Shown here: positions 43,940 through 53,746 of the stretch, piece by piece | Numbering within the stretch: position 1 is the first letter of the stretch | Layout of the letters: every line of letters starts with the position of its first letter | Assembly: GCF_002001125.1 (NCBI RefSeq) | Contig: NZ_MUNV01000006.1 | Location: 186,001-250,000 of the forward strand | Length of the DNA: 64,000 nt | Source of the DNA: Rhodanobacter sp. B04 | GTDB lineage: Bacteria; Pseudomonadota; Gammaproteobacteria; Xanthomonadales; Rhodanobacteraceae | Reading direction: 5' to 3' | The notes under the pieces: model-generated | Told to the model about the DNA's origin: nothing | Seen by the model: only the letters and a program-made list of their open reading frames with translations | The model's database searches: none | Translations under genes and position numbers: made by a program

Positions 43940-45640
43940 TCAGTCGAACCGCAGTGCCGCGGTGAGATCGCCGGGCGGTGGTCCGCCAGCGGCGATCATC
44001 GCATCGTCGCGCCGTTGCAGGCCGGGCAGTTTCTTCAGGCCGAAGCGGCGGGTGATGAAGCGCAGGATCGAGCCGGTGTCGTAGATGGTGTGGTCGACGA
44101 AACCCTTCTTCGCATGCGGCGACACGACCAGCGCGGGAATGCGCGAGCCCGGTCCCCAGCGGTCGCCTTTCGGTGGCGCCACGTGGTCCCACCAGCCGCC
44201 GTTCTCGTCCACCGTGATCACCACCAGCATGTGCGGCCACTGCGGGCTTTTCTGCAGCGCGTCGACGATGCGTGCGAGGTGGCGGTCGCCGGCGTCCACG
44301 CTGGAATAGCCGGCATGCATGTTGAGGTCGCCCTGCGGCTTGTAGAACGACACCGGCGGCAGCGCGCCGGCCTCGATCGCGGCGATGAAGTGGTTGCTGG
44401 CGGCGCTCTCGCCGACGCCGGCATCGCGCAGATGCCGCTGTCGTGCGGGTGTGCCGGGTGCGAATCTCCGGAAATAATTGAACGGCTGATGATGGATCTG
44501 GAAATTCGGGGTTTCCGGAAACACGCGATGGTCGCCGTCGCCATGCCCGTCCAGCGCGAGCTGCCAGCCGCCGGCGTACCAGGCCCAGTCGATGCCGGCG
44601 TCCGACAGTGCGTCGCCGATGGTCTGGTGTACCTGCGGCGGCAACGTGGTCGGGTTGTCGGCATCGGCCAGTTGCGGATCGTGCTTGTCGTGGCTGAACG
44701 CCGGCGCATATGCCGGGCCCATCGTATTCACCGCCCAGAAATCGGGAGTGAGCGCATCGGGCGAGGCGAACTTGGCGCGGCCCTGCATGGCGCTGGCCGG
44801 CGAGTTGTCGGCCAGCCGGGGGCGCGTGCCGGTGGGGTCGTCGCCTTCCACCTGGGCCAGCTGGAATTTCCCCGGCCGCTGGTCCGCATCCGGATAGAAC
44901 GGCGGCTGCGCGGCGATGAGGTACTGGTGGTTGAGGAACGAGCCGCCGAAGGCGCCCATGAAGAAGTTGTCGCACAAGGTGTACTGCTGCGCGAGCTGCC
45001 ACAGCCGCAGGTTGCTGGCGCTGTCGGCGTAGTGGCCCATCACCATCGCGCCGGTATTGCCCCAGGCGACGAAGCCATCGTTCCTGCCGCCGTTGATCTG
45101 CAGCTGGTTTTCGTAGAAGCGGTGCACCAGGTCGCGGGTGACCACGCCATGCGGCAACGCCGCGCCGTCCGGCGTATGCAAGGCAAATGGCTGGTTGGGC
45201 AGGCCGCTGATCGCGTGTTCGTCGATCTGGTAATGCCGGCCATCGACCGTCTGCGCATGCGGCGCCAGGCCGCCCCAGATCGGCGGCAGGGTGGTCAACA
45301 GGCTGCCATCGCGATCGCGCTGGCGGTATTCGGGCGAGTCGAGAGCCTTCAGCGGCTGGGCCAGCCCCGGGAAGTGGGCGAACAGGTTGTTGAAGCTGCG
45401 GTTCTCGGCATACAGCACCACCACCTGCTGGATGTGCTGGCGCAGCAGGGCGTCGAGCGCATCGGGGGACAACTCGCTGGCGCCGGACGCTACTGCCCGG
45501 CCGGCGCCGGCCGGGCGACAGCTGCCTAGGGTCAACGCCGCACCGGCCAGCGCGATGCCACCGAGCAGGCGCCGACGTTCGGGATTGGACGGTGCCTCGT
45601 CAGCCGCCTTCGGCGGCTGCTCGGTGGGCTTGTGGGTCAT
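43940..45640 (-). CDS. Tat-exported phosphoesterase (AcpA / phospholipase C family)
   Basis: 566 residues. The twin-arginine signal ERRRLLGGIALAGAALTLGSC ends in a lipobox-like Cys41, so it may be a Tat lipoprotein (motif given from Arg22). The catalytic N-terminus VVVLYAENRSFNNLF, the FMGAFGGSFLNHQYL segment and VITVDENGGWWDHV match the alkaline-phosphatase-fold PLC/AcpA group, which cleaves phosphomonoesters or phospholipids. The frame extends to ATG 45670, one base after the S10 stop; 45640 is preferred for signal length. Third gene of a unit with two S10 peptidases. Confidence 0.85.
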   Translation of the reverse strand: MTHKPTEQPPKAADEAPSNPERRRLLGGIALAGAALTLGSCRPAGAGRAVASGASELSPDALDALLRQHIQQVVVLYAENRSFNNLFAHFPGLAQPLKALDSPEYRQRDRDGSLLTTLPPIWGGLAPHAQTVDGRHYQIDEHAISGLPNQPFALHTPDGAALPHGVVTRDLVHRFYENQLQINGGRNDGFVAWGNTGAMVMGHYADSASNLRLWQLAQQYTLCDNFFMGAFGGSFLNHQYLIAAQPPFYPDADQRPGKFQLAQVEGDDPTGTRPRLADNSPASAMQGRAKFASPDALTPDFWAVNTMGPAYAPAFSHDKHDPQLADADNPTTLPPQVHQTIGDALSDAGIDWAWYAGGWQLALDGHGDGDHRVFPETPNFQIHHQPFNYFRRFAPGTPARQRHLRDAGVGESAASNHFIAAIEAGALPPVSFYKPQGDLNMHAGYSSVDAGDRHLARIVDALQKSPQWPHMLVVITVDENGGWWDHVAPPKGDRWGPGSRIPALVVSPHAKKGFVDHTIYDTGSILRFITRRFGLKKLPGLQRRDDAMIAAGGPPPGDLTAALRFD

Positions 45641-45671
45641 CGGCTCGGTCGGTGATGGCGGGCGGACCATT

Positions 45672-47234
45672 TTAGGATTGCGGTGCCGTCTCGTCATAGA
45701 AGCGTGCCAGATCCGCCTTGACCTGCTTCAGCGCATCCACGTCGAAATAGATCATGTGCCCGGACGGGTAGAAGCCGAACTCGATGTTCTTGCGGATGGC
45801 CGGGTCGAGGCCAAGATGGCCGAGGTCGAACTCGGTGGCATAGAACGGCGTGGCGAGGTCGTAATAGCCGTTGGCCGAAAACACCTTCAGGTGCGGATTG
45901 CGGCGCATCGCGTCGGCCAGGTCGGTGCCGACGTACGGCGCCTGGGTGAATCCGTGGCCACCCTTGCGCTTCCAGTCCCAGCCACGGTTGATCACGCCGT
46001 AGTTGTTGGGCAGGTAGGCATGGTCGCCGGTGTACTTCAGCTCGCTCTCGGCATACTGGTTGAACGCGGCGAGATAGGCGCCGGTGGCGGCGTCGCTGGC
46101 GGCATCGCCGTCGGGCGTCTCGCCGGCGGCGTCCGGGTCGATGCCTTCGAAACGGCCGTCCAGACGTCCGACTGTGCGGCGCTGGTCGCGCAGCAGTTCC
46201 TTGCGGAAGCGGCTGGGATTGATGCGCAGGTTGGCCTGCTTGATATAGGTCGGCGACAGGCCGATGTACTGGCTCAACTGGTTGGCGATGCGGTCGGCCT
46301 CGGCCGGCTCGATCGCGTCGCCTTTGCCCAGCGCCAGCGTGTAGTCGGTATCGGCGAAATGGCGCACGCCGGCGAGGAAGCTGGCGATGTCGGCCGGCTT
46401 GTTCGGCACCTTGTTGTGGTACCAGGCGATCGCCGCCTCGGTCGGCAGGTTGACGATGTAGGCATGGTCGACGCCGGTGCTGGCCCACACGTTGAAGTCG
46501 AGGATCGAGGACATCAGCACGACGCCGTTGAACTCCATGCCCTGCTCCTGCAGCAGCTTCACCAGCACCGCCGAGCGGGTGGTGCCGTAGCTTTCGCCGA
46601 ACAGGAATTTCGGCGAGTTCCAGCGATGGTTGTCGCCAACGTAGCGGGTGATGAATTTCGCGAACGCGTCGGCGTCCTGGTCCACGCCGTAGAAGTTCTT
46701 GCCTTCGGCGGCGCCGACCAGTTGCGAGTAGCCGGTGCCGGGCGCGTCGATGAAGACCAGGTCGGTCTTGTCGAGCAGGCTGTCGTCATTCGGCACCAGC
46801 TGGTACGGCGGCGGCGGGATCGGCTGGTCGCCGCGGTTGGCCACGCGCACCGGGCCGAACGAGCCCATGTGCAGCCACATGCTGGAGGAGCCGGGGCCGC
46901 CGTTGTACATGAAGGTCACCGGGCGCTTGCCCGGCTTGCCGTCGTCGACGGTGTAGGCGACATAGAACATGCTGACGGTCGGCTTGTCCTTGTCGTCCTT
47001 GATCAGCAGGGTGCCGGCGGTGGCCTTGTAGCTGATCGTGCGATTGCCGATGCGCACGCTGTGCTTGCTGGTAACGGCATGCTCGGGCGGAATCGGCAGC
47101 TCGTCCTTCTTGCTGTCCTTGTCGGCCTGCGCCGCCTTGGCCGCATCCTTCGGCGTCGTGTCGTCGGCATGGACGGGGCTGCCCAGGGTCAGCAGCAGGG
47201 CGAGGGCGAGCGGGGCGAATGGGGATTTGTGCAT
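45672..47234 (-). CDS. S10 family serine carboxypeptidase (copy 2)
   Basis: 520 residues with signal peptide (LALALLLTLGSPVHA). Catalytic S215 in FGESYGTTRSA, Asp in ANGYYDLATPF and H493 in YPSGHMIYFD; the oxyanion part is FMYNGGPGSSSMWLHMG. Periplasmic or secreted, removes C-terminal residues from peptides. It is a clear paralogue of the gene 15 bases upstream, with the same domain order and close sequence throughout. Confidence 0.92.
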   Translation of the reverse strand: MHKSPFAPLALALLLTLGSPVHADDTTPKDAAKAAQADKDSKKDELPIPPEHAVTSKHSVRIGNRTISYKATAGTLLIKDDKDKPTVSMFYVAYTVDDGKPGKRPVTFMYNGGPGSSSMWLHMGSFGPVRVANRGDQPIPPPPYQLVPNDDSLLDKTDLVFIDAPGTGYSQLVGAAEGKNFYGVDQDADAFAKFITRYVGDNHRWNSPKFLFGESYGTTRSAVLVKLLQEQGMEFNGVVLMSSILDFNVWASTGVDHAYIVNLPTEAAIAWYHNKVPNKPADIASFLAGVRHFADTDYTLALGKGDAIEPAEADRIANQLSQYIGLSPTYIKQANLRINPSRFRKELLRDQRRTVGRLDGRFEGIDPDAAGETPDGDAASDAATGAYLAAFNQYAESELKYTGDHAYLPNNYGVINRGWDWKRKGGHGFTQAPYVGTDLADAMRRNPHLKVFSANGYYDLATPFYATEFDLGHLGLDPAIRKNIEFGFYPSGHMIYFDVDALKQVKADLARFYDETAPQS

Positions 47235-47249
47235 GATGGCGATTCCGTA

Positions 47250-48800
47250 TCAGCGCTGCGGCGCGGCATGGTCGTAGAAGGGCGCGAGATCGGTCTTGAG
47301 CTGCTTCAGCGCGTCGGTGTTGAGATAGATCATGTGCCCCGAGGGGTAGTAGAGGAACTGCAGGTTGCCGCGCAGCGACGGGTCGAGGTTCATGTGCGCG
47401 AGGTCGTACTCGGTGATGAAGAACGGCGTGGCGAAGTCGTAATAGCCGTTGACCGAGAGCACCTTGAGGTTGGGGTTGGTGCGCATCGCGTGGGCGAGAT
47501 CGCCGGCCACGTAGGCCAGTGGCAGGGGACGCCGCTCGTCGGCAGCTTTGTGCTTCCAGTCCCAGTTCTTGATGATCTCGTCGAACGTGGGTCGGTAGTC
47601 CAGCTCGGTGTGATAGTTGAGCTGCTTGTCGACGTAATCGTGGAATGCGCTGACGAATGCGCCGCTGATGCCGCTGTCGGAAGCGTCGTAGTCGGGTGTC
47701 TCGCCTGCGGCATCCGGATCGGTGCCGGTGAAGCGACTGTCGTAGCGGCCCAGGGTGAGGCGCTGGTCGCGCAGCAGCTCCTTGCGGAAGCGGCTGGGAT
47801 CGACCCGCAGGTTGGCTTCCTTGACGTACTGCACCGACAGGCCGGTATAGGCGGCAAGCTGCTGCGCCACGGCATCGAGCTGGGCGTCCGGGAGATTCTG
47901 CCCCTGCGCCAGCGCGGCGGCATACGGACCCTGCGCCCAGGCGCGGACCTGCTCAAGGAAAGCCTTCAGATCGGCCGGCTTGTTCGGAATCTTGCCGTGA
48001 TACCAGGCCGCGGCGGCATAGGTCGGCAGGTAGCCGACGTAGCTTTCGTCGTAACCCGGGATGCGGATGCCGTAGTTGAGTATCGACGACATCAGGATCA
48101 CGCCGTTGAACGCCATGCCCTGGTCCTGCAATGCATCGACCAGCGCGGCGGAGCGGGTGGTGCCGTAGCTTTCGCCGTACAGGAATTTCGGCGAGTTCCA
48201 GCGCTGGTTGAGGCTCACATAGCGCTGGATCGCGCGCGAAAACGCGGAGATGTCCTGGTCCACGCCCCAGAAATCCTTGCCGGTGGCCTTGCCGAGCGGG
48301 CGCGAGTAACCGGCGCCGACCGCGTCGATGAAGACCAGGTCGGTCTTGTCGAGCAGGCTGTCGCTGTTCGGCACCAGATGGTATGGCGGCGGTGCGGTGG
48401 CCGCGGGACTGGCCGTCTCGATCCGTACCGGTGCGAACGAACCCATGTGCAGCCACATGCTGGAAGAACCCGGGCCGCCGTTGTACAGGAAGGTCACCGG
48501 TCGTTTCTCCGGTTTGCCGGTGTCGACCGTGTAGGCCACGTAGAACACGCTGGCCTGCGGCTGGTTCTTGTCGTCGCGGATGATCAGCGTGCCGGCGGTG
48601 GCGGTGTACTTGATCGTGCGGCCGCCGATGCTGACGCTGTGCTGCGTGCGCGTGGCGTTTTCGGTCGGCGGCGCCGGGTTCTCGTGATGGTCGGTTGCAG
48701 TCTTGGCATCCTTGCCGGCGGCGTGGTCTTCGGCATGAATGGCTGCCAGCGGCAGCAATGCCAGCGCGCTGCCCAGCAGCAGGGATTTCAGATGATGCAT
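47250..48800 (-). CDS. S10 family serine carboxypeptidase (copy 1)
   Basis: 516 residues with signal peptide (MHHLKSLLLGSALALLPLAA). Catalytic S211 in YGESYGTTRSA, Asp in VNGYYDFATPF and H489 in YPSGHMIYLN. AAGGGG before ATG 48800 decides the start over ATG 48818. First gene of the three-gene unit; the tandem pair arose by duplication and has since diverged, mostly in the N-terminal linker. Confidence 0.92.
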   Translation of the reverse strand: MHHLKSLLLGSALALLPLAAIHAEDHAAGKDAKTATDHHENPAPPTENATRTQHSVSIGGRTIKYTATAGTLIIRDDKNQPQASVFYVAYTVDTGKPEKRPVTFLYNGGPGSSSMWLHMGSFAPVRIETASPAATAPPPYHLVPNSDSLLDKTDLVFIDAVGAGYSRPLGKATGKDFWGVDQDISAFSRAIQRYVSLNQRWNSPKFLYGESYGTTRSAALVDALQDQGMAFNGVILMSSILNYGIRIPGYDESYVGYLPTYAAAAWYHGKIPNKPADLKAFLEQVRAWAQGPYAAALAQGQNLPDAQLDAVAQQLAAYTGLSVQYVKEANLRVDPSRFRKELLRDQRLTLGRYDSRFTGTDPDAAGETPDYDASDSGISGAFVSAFHDYVDKQLNYHTELDYRPTFDEIIKNWDWKHKAADERRPLPLAYVAGDLAHAMRTNPNLKVLSVNGYYDFATPFFITEYDLAHMNLDPSLRGNLQFLYYPSGHMIYLNTDALKQLKTDLAPFYDHAAPQR

Positions 48801-48890
48801 GCAACGCCCCTTGGTCATGTTTGGATCGAGCTAAATGCACCTTGGAGTATGCGTGCCGCGGTCGCGTCCCGACCGTGACAGAAGTAATAG

Positions 48891-48920
48891 GCGGAGGTCC
48901 GACCTTGGTCGGATCTCCGC
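48891..48920. repeat. Long palindrome, probably a dispersed REP-type element
   Basis: GCGGAG-G-TCCGACC (48891-48904) pairs with GGTCGGA-T-CTCCGC (48907-48920), 14 pairs including one G-T. Palindromes built on GGTCGGA are common between genes in xanthomonad relatives. It lies in the 321-base gap between the S10 gene and bestrophin, which otherwise shows no clear element. Confidence 0.55.
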
Positions 48921-49121
48921 ATGCGCGATGCCTGTTTCGCGCGACGGTGCGTGCGCTGTCCCGCGTGGCACGGATCAGCGGGAGGTCGGTGCGGGATGCC
49001 GCCTCCAGCATGATCGGCGCGAGGCGGCCGGCAGCGTTGCTGGTATGGAGCGGTCGGGCTGGCCCGGCCTTGCCGGTATATGGGGATAATGTGGCCTCTC
49101 TTTCCGGCAGCCCGCCCGCCC

Positions 49122-50045
49122 ATGATCGTTCGCCCGCATCTGCACTGGTTTCGCATGCTGCTCGCCTGGCGAGGCTCCGTCCTGCCGGAGCTGCTGCCGC
49201 GGCTGTTCCTGATCCTGTGCATTTCTTTGCTTGCGGTGGCGTGCCATGACCACATTTTTCCTGTCACGATCAGCCTGAGCACGGCGCCGTTTTCGCTCGT
49301 CGGCATCGCGCTGGCGGTGTTTCTCGGCTTTCGCAACAACGCCAGCTACGACCGTTACTGGGAGGCGCGCAAGCTGTGGGGGCAACTGCTGAACGAGACG
49401 CGTTCGCTGACGCGGCAGGCCCTCACCTTGCCCCACGGCGCGCTCGGCAGCGTCGACGCGCGTGAATTTGTCCGGGTGCTGGCCGCGCTGCCGCATGCGC
49501 TGCGGCATCAGTTGCGTGCGACGGATCCGCGCGACGATCTTGCGGCACGCCTGCCCGCGCCGCTGTTCGAGCGGGTGATGGCGTCGCGCCATCGTCCGGC
49601 GACGATCACGCTGTGGCTCGGCGAATGGGTGCAGCGGCACGCTCGCAAAGAGGCGCTCGATCCGTGGGCCGTGCTCGCTTTCGATCGCAATCTCAATGGG
49701 CTGTCGGACGTGATCGGCGGCTGCGAACGCATCGCCTCCACGCCGCTGCCGTTTGCGTATTCGGTGATGATCCACCGCACGGTGTATTTCTTCTGCGCGC
49801 TGCTGCCGTTCGGGCTGGTCGACAGCATCGGGGTCTTCACGCCGGTCTTCTCGATTTTCGTCGCCTATACGTTCATGGCGCACGAGGCGATTGCCGCCCA
49901 GATCGAGGATCCCTTCGGCACCGAGGACAACGACCTTGCACTGGGCGTGATGTCCTCGTTCATCGAGGACGCCGCGCACGATCTGCTGGGAGAGCCGGCG
50001 ATCCCGGTACGTGCGCCGACCCGGCAGGATTTCATCCTCGACTGA
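49122..50045 (+). CDS. Bestrophin family channel protein (UPF0187/YneE)
   Basis: 307 residues, four helices. MIVRPHLHWFRMLLAWRGSV at the start, FLGFRNNASYDRYWEARKLW and PFGLVDSIGVFTP with IEDPFGTEDNDLAL are the family signatures. Bacterial homologues form pentameric ion channels in the inner membrane. The frame is open from 49080 but ATG 49122 fits the family start. Confidence 0.9.
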   Translation: MIVRPHLHWFRMLLAWRGSVLPELLPRLFLILCISLLAVACHDHIFPVTISLSTAPFSLVGIALAVFLGFRNNASYDRYWEARKLWGQLLNETRSLTRQALTLPHGALGSVDAREFVRVLAALPHALRHQLRATDPRDDLAARLPAPLFERVMASRHRPATITLWLGEWVQRHARKEALDPWAVLAFDRNLNGLSDVIGGCERIASTPLPFAYSVMIHRTVYFFCALLPFGLVDSIGVFTPVFSIFVAYTFMAHEAIAAQIEDPFGTEDNDLALGVMSSFIEDAAHDLLGEPAIPVRAPTRQDFILD

Positions 50046-50057
50046 GGCCTGCTCGGC

Positions 50058-50558
50058 TCAGTCGCGTGACAGCGCACGGGCGGCATCCCACATCGCGCGG
50101 GTCAGCGGGCGGTTGGTGTGCGGCGCCTGCAGCACGATCAGCGTGGTGGTGCTGATGCTGGCGTGGATCTTCAGCAGGCGGTCGAGCACGGCTTCCAGAT
50201 GGCCGATCGACATCGCCACCACGCGCAGCAGGGCGGAATCCTCGCCGGCGAGGCGACGGCAATCGATCACCTCGGGGATGTCCGCCACGATCTTGCCGAT
50301 GCGTGCGCAGATGCCACCGTCGCAGCGCAGGCGCACCATCGCGTCGATGCTGAAGCCCAGCCGCTTCGGCTCGATCACCGCGCGATAGCCGGCGATCACG
50401 CCGGCTTCCTCCAGCCGCTTCACGCGCTCGGCCACCGCCGGTGCGGACAGTCGCACCTTGCGGCCCAGCTCGGCGTAGCCGAGACGCGCATCCTGCTGCA
50501 GCGCCTCGAGCAGCTGCCAATCCTTGTTGTCCCATTCGGGTTTCGATTCAAAGGTCAT
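50058..50558 (-). CDS. Lrp/AsnC family transcriptional regulator
   Basis: 166 residues: N-terminal HTH (DWQLLEALQQDARLGYAELG then KVRLSAPAVAERVKRLEEAG) and C-terminal RAM domain (IDCRRLAGEDSALLRVVAMS). Divergent from the EamA exporter gene, a frequent pairing in which the regulator controls the exporter in response to an amino acid or similar ligand; which ligand is unknown. Confidence 0.92.
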   Translation of the reverse strand: MTFESKPEWDNKDWQLLEALQQDARLGYAELGRKVRLSAPAVAERVKRLEEAGVIAGYRAVIEPKRLGFSIDAMVRLRCDGGICARIGKIVADIPEVIDCRRLAGEDSALLRVVAMSIGHLEAVLDRLLKIHASISTTTLIVLQAPHTNRPLTRAMWDAARALSRD

Positions 50559-50680
50559 ATCGGGATATTCTGGATTCGTTCGACGGCGAAACATCGCATG
50601 TGCACGATGTTCCATCATTCCGGTGGCTAGCCGCCACCACTAGCATGCGCACATTCCCCTTTTCACCGGAATCCTTCCCC

Positions 50681-51601
50681 ATGGATACCTCCGAGCGCCT
50701 GGACGGGCGCGCACTCGGCTACATCGGCATTGCCCTGCTGACCTGGTCGTCGGCGTATGCCGCGATCGCCTATGCACTGGCCTCGTTCACGCCGGGCGAG
50801 GTGGCGCTGGCCCGGCTGGCGATCGGTTCGTTGTGCTTTGCATTGTTGTTGCTGCTCAGGCGCGTCGCGCTGCCGGCGCGCCGGGATTGGCCGCAGCTGG
50901 CGCTGCTCGGCGTGATTGGGCTGACTGTGTACCACCTGTGCCTCAATTATGCGGAGACGCGCATCGCCAGCGGCACCGCGGCGATCCTGATCTCGCTGGT
51001 GCCGGCAGCCACGGCGGCGGTCTCGGCGGTATGGGTGCGCGAGCGCCTGTCCGCACGCACGCTGGCCGGGCTCGGCGTGGCCCTGGTCGGCGTGGTGATG
51101 GTGGTGCTGGCCAGCGGCAAGCAGGTGAAGTTCGAGCCGATGGCGGCACTGGTGCTGATCAGCGTGCTGGCCTCGGCGATCTACTTCGTGGGGCAGAAGC
51201 CGTTGTTCGCGCGCAACGGCATGGTCGGCGTCACCGCGTTCACCTTCTTCGCCGGCACGCTCGGTACGCTGCCGTTCGGCACCGGTTTGCCGCATGCGCT
51301 GGCCGGCGCGCCGTGGTCGCATATCGCCGCGTTGCTGTGGCTGGGCATTGCGCCCACCTTCATCGGCTACCTGGCATGGAACGCCGCCTTGCGCCGCGCA
51401 ACTGCCTCGCAGGTGTCCAGTTTCATCTACTTCTCGCCGCCGATCGCGGTGCTGATCGGCTGGCTCTGGCTGGGCGAGCGGCCAGGTGCCTTGACCCTGG
51501 TCGGCGGCGCGATCACCGTGGGTGGCGTGGTGCTGGCGAATGCACGTCGACGGGCAGCACCAGTTGTGCCCGTGGCTTCCGATACCTGCGAACAGAACTA
51601 G
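50681..51601 (+). CDS. EamA/DMT family transporter
   Basis: 306 residues with ten helices in two EamA repeats (ALGYIGIALLTWSSAYAAIA and LISVLASAIYFVGQKPLF; ends ASQVSSFIYFSPPIAVLIGW). Probable exporter of amino acids or metabolites. ATG 50681 is used; ATG 50645 is also in frame. Divergent from the Lrp-type regulator. Confidence 0.9.
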   Translation: MDTSERLDGRALGYIGIALLTWSSAYAAIAYALASFTPGEVALARLAIGSLCFALLLLLRRVALPARRDWPQLALLGVIGLTVYHLCLNYAETRIASGTAAILISLVPAATAAVSAVWVRERLSARTLAGLGVALVGVVMVVLASGKQVKFEPMAALVLISVLASAIYFVGQKPLFARNGMVGVTAFTFFAGTLGTLPFGTGLPHALAGAPWSHIAALLWLGIAPTFIGYLAWNAALRRATASQVSSFIYFSPPIAVLIGWLWLGERPGALTLVGGAITVGGVVLANARRRAAPVVPVASDTCEQN

Positions 51602-51623
51602 TCCACAGCGGGAGGACAGCGCC

Positions 51624-52322
51624 ATGTACGAATTGCATATCGCCAACAAGAATTACTCGTCGTGGTCGCTGCGGCCGTGGCTGCTGTTGAGCGAACTCGG
51701 TATTGCGTTCGAGGAGCGGCTGGAGTCATTCGCGCCCGGCACCGGGTCGAGCTGGCAGGCGTTCCGTGCGTTCTCGCCGACCGGCAAGGTGCCATGCCTG
51801 CACGACGGCGACACGGTGGTATGGGATTCACTGGCGATCGCCGAGTATCTGGCCGAGCGTCATCCGGGCGTGTGGCCGGCCGATCCGAAGGCGCGCGCGT
51901 GGGCCCGTTGCGCCGTCGCCGAGATGCATTCGGGTTTCGTCGCGTTACGCACGCACTGCGCGTTGAACTGCGGTTTGCGCATCCGTTTGCCGGACGATCT
52001 TCCTGCGGCGTTGCGCAGCGATATCGCGCGCATCGATGAGTTGTGGAGCGAGGGCCTGGCCCGCTTCGGCGGCCCGTTCCTGGCCGGCGACGCGTTCGGT
52101 GCGGTCGATGCGTTCTTCGCACCGGTGACGTTCCGCATGCAGACCTATGGCCTGACGCTGGGCGATGCGGCGACGGCCTATGCGCAACGCCTGCGCGAGC
52201 TGCCGGGCATGCGCCGCTGGTATGCCGAGGCATTGCAGGAGAGCTGGCGCGATCCGGACCACGAAGAAAGGGTGAAGCGCTTCGGCACCTTGCTGGCGGA
52301 CTTGCGCGCTCCGGTACGCTGA
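51624..52322 (+). CDS. Glutathione S-transferase family protein
   Basis: 232 residues. N-terminal thioredoxin fold starts MYELHIANKNYSSWSLRPWL with the catalytic Ser region NYSSWS; FSPTGKVPCLHDGD and VWDSLAIAEYLAERHP bind glutathione; a helical C-terminal domain follows. GGGAGG precedes ATG 51624. Resembles YfcF/maleylacetoacetate-isomerase-like GSTs. Confidence 0.9.
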   Translation: MYELHIANKNYSSWSLRPWLLLSELGIAFEERLESFAPGTGSSWQAFRAFSPTGKVPCLHDGDTVVWDSLAIAEYLAERHPGVWPADPKARAWARCAVAEMHSGFVALRTHCALNCGLRIRLPDDLPAALRSDIARIDELWSEGLARFGGPFLAGDAFGAVDAFFAPVTFRMQTYGLTLGDAATAYAQRLRELPGMRRWYAEALQESWRDPDHEERVKRFGTLLADLRAPVR

Positions 52323-52329
52323 TGTCGTT

Positions 52330-53016
52330 TCAGGGCAACACTGCCAGCGGCGTACCCTTGCCGGCGCGCCGCACCTGCCAGCGTCCCAGTGCGACCAGCA
52401 GCAACGCGACCGCGATGAACGCCAGCAGCACCGCGCAGGCATCGACCAGCACGCGCAGGTAACCCAACTTGGTGACGTCGAGGAATGGATACGGATACCA
52501 GTGATCCACCGCGCCACGCGCCAGCACGTAGACGAAATAGGCGGCCGGATACAACTGCCAGTAAATCACCTGCGGCCAGCGCAGCGTCGCTTTCGGCACC
52601 GCCAGCCACCAGTGCAGCAGGAACAGCACCGGCATCAGCACATGCAGGGTGTTGTCGGTGACGATCTGCCAGCCGTGTGGCTGCCACAGCTGGCGCAACA
52701 TCAGGTTGTAGATCGCCGCGACGATGACGATGCTCATCGCGATCGCGGTATGCACGTCGGCTCGAACGAAGAAGCGGCTGACCGCACCATGCGGGCCATA
52801 TGCGGCTGCCGTCAGCGCCATCGCCACCAGCACATTCGTCAAGATGGTGAAGTAGCCGACATAGATCCACACCCCGGCCGGCGCACCTTGCCCGTTCGCG
52901 ATCGTCAGCTGGACCGATAGCCACAATTGCAATGCAAGCGCGAGCCACCCCAGCAGGGCGACAGCAGCGACAAGCGGACTACGCGATGGCATCGGTGGCG
53001 GTGGCGACGGGTTCAT
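52330..53016 (-). CDS. Pr6Pr family membrane protein
   Basis: 228 residues, six helices. The family pattern is visible: GYFTILTNVLVAMALTAAAY, HVLMPVLFLLHWWLAVPKAT, WQLYPAAYFVYVLARGAVDH and WYPYPFLD. The function is unknown. ATG 53016 lies inside the TMEM175 gene (38-base overlap); ATG 52992 is an alternative start. Confidence 0.85.
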   Translation of the reverse strand: MNPSPPPPMPSRSPLVAAVALLGWLALALQLWLSVQLTIANGQGAPAGVWIYVGYFTILTNVLVAMALTAAAYGPHGAVSRFFVRADVHTAIAMSIVIVAAIYNLMLRQLWQPHGWQIVTDNTLHVLMPVLFLLHWWLAVPKATLRWPQVIYWQLYPAAYFVYVLARGAVDHWYPYPFLDVTKLGYLRVLVDACAVLLAFIAVALLLVALGRWQVRRAGKGTPLAVLP

Positions 53017-53689
53017 GAGATGGGCTGCCTTGCATGATGGGCGCTGCAGGATCGTCGCTGCTCGGTGCCATCCGTGATTTTTCCGCCCGGACGCGGGCGA
53101 GGTGTGCAAACAGCCGTGTCAACAGCGGAATGCCCAGCAGCACGATGTTGTTCAACGCGGGAATGAACCACGCAAGTACCAGCGAGAGCCCGGCTGCCAC
53201 GGGCAAGCCCCATGCTCGTCCCAGTGCGCTGGCGACATCCACGGACCCCAGTTCTGGCTGCAGGTACGCTGTCTGCAGTGCGCGACCGAACAGCCAGCGC
53301 TGGATCAATGCCACCAGCAGCAGCGTCGCTGCGTAGAACATTTCCGCCACGCGTGACAGCGGGTTCGCGCTCATCAATGCCGTGGCAAACGGCATGAATG
53401 CGATCACCATCAACTGCAGCATGTTTGGCACCATCACGCCGCGGCTGTAGCCGACCAGCATGCCGAATACCCGGTGATGCGCTGCCCATAGCGCGCCGAT
53501 CACCAGGAAACTCAGGATGAACCCGAAAATGCTCGGGCGCAGAGCGGCGAGCTCGGCGAGAAATGTGCGGTCGTCGACCACGCCTAGATGCGGCACATGA
53601 ATCTCGATCACCAGCAGCGTGATCGCGATGGCAAACACGGCGTCGGAAAAAAAGGTCAGACGTTCGAGTTGCGCGGCGTTGTTGCTCAT
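52979..53689 (-). CDS. TMEM175 family K+ channel-like protein
   Basis: 236 residues. RLTFFSDAVFAIAITLLVIE carries the FSDxxxAI signature of the first pore helix in bacterial TMEM175 channels. About six helices, then a soluble tail of about 30 residues. The end overlaps the Pr6Pr gene by 38 bases. Confidence 0.88.
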   Translation of the reverse strand: MSNNAAQLERLTFFSDAVFAIAITLLVIEIHVPHLGVVDDRTFLAELAALRPSIFGFILSFLVIGALWAAHHRVFGMLVGYSRGVMVPNMLQLMVIAFMPFATALMSANPLSRVAEMFYAATLLLVALIQRWLFGRALQTAYLQPELGSVDVASALGRAWGLPVAAGLSLVLAWFIPALNNIVLLGIPLLTRLFAHLARVRAEKSRMAPSSDDPAAPIMQGSPSHEPVATATDAIA

Positions 53690-53746
53690 CGGGTCACTTC
53701 CTGTTGCTCGACGTTGTTGCGTGAGTCGCTGGCGATGGATTGCGAT

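Noticed and set aside
45291-48878. Open frame of about 1195 codons opposite the S10 peptidases
   Set aside because: Repeats in its product merely mirror the two paralogous peptidases on the other strand.
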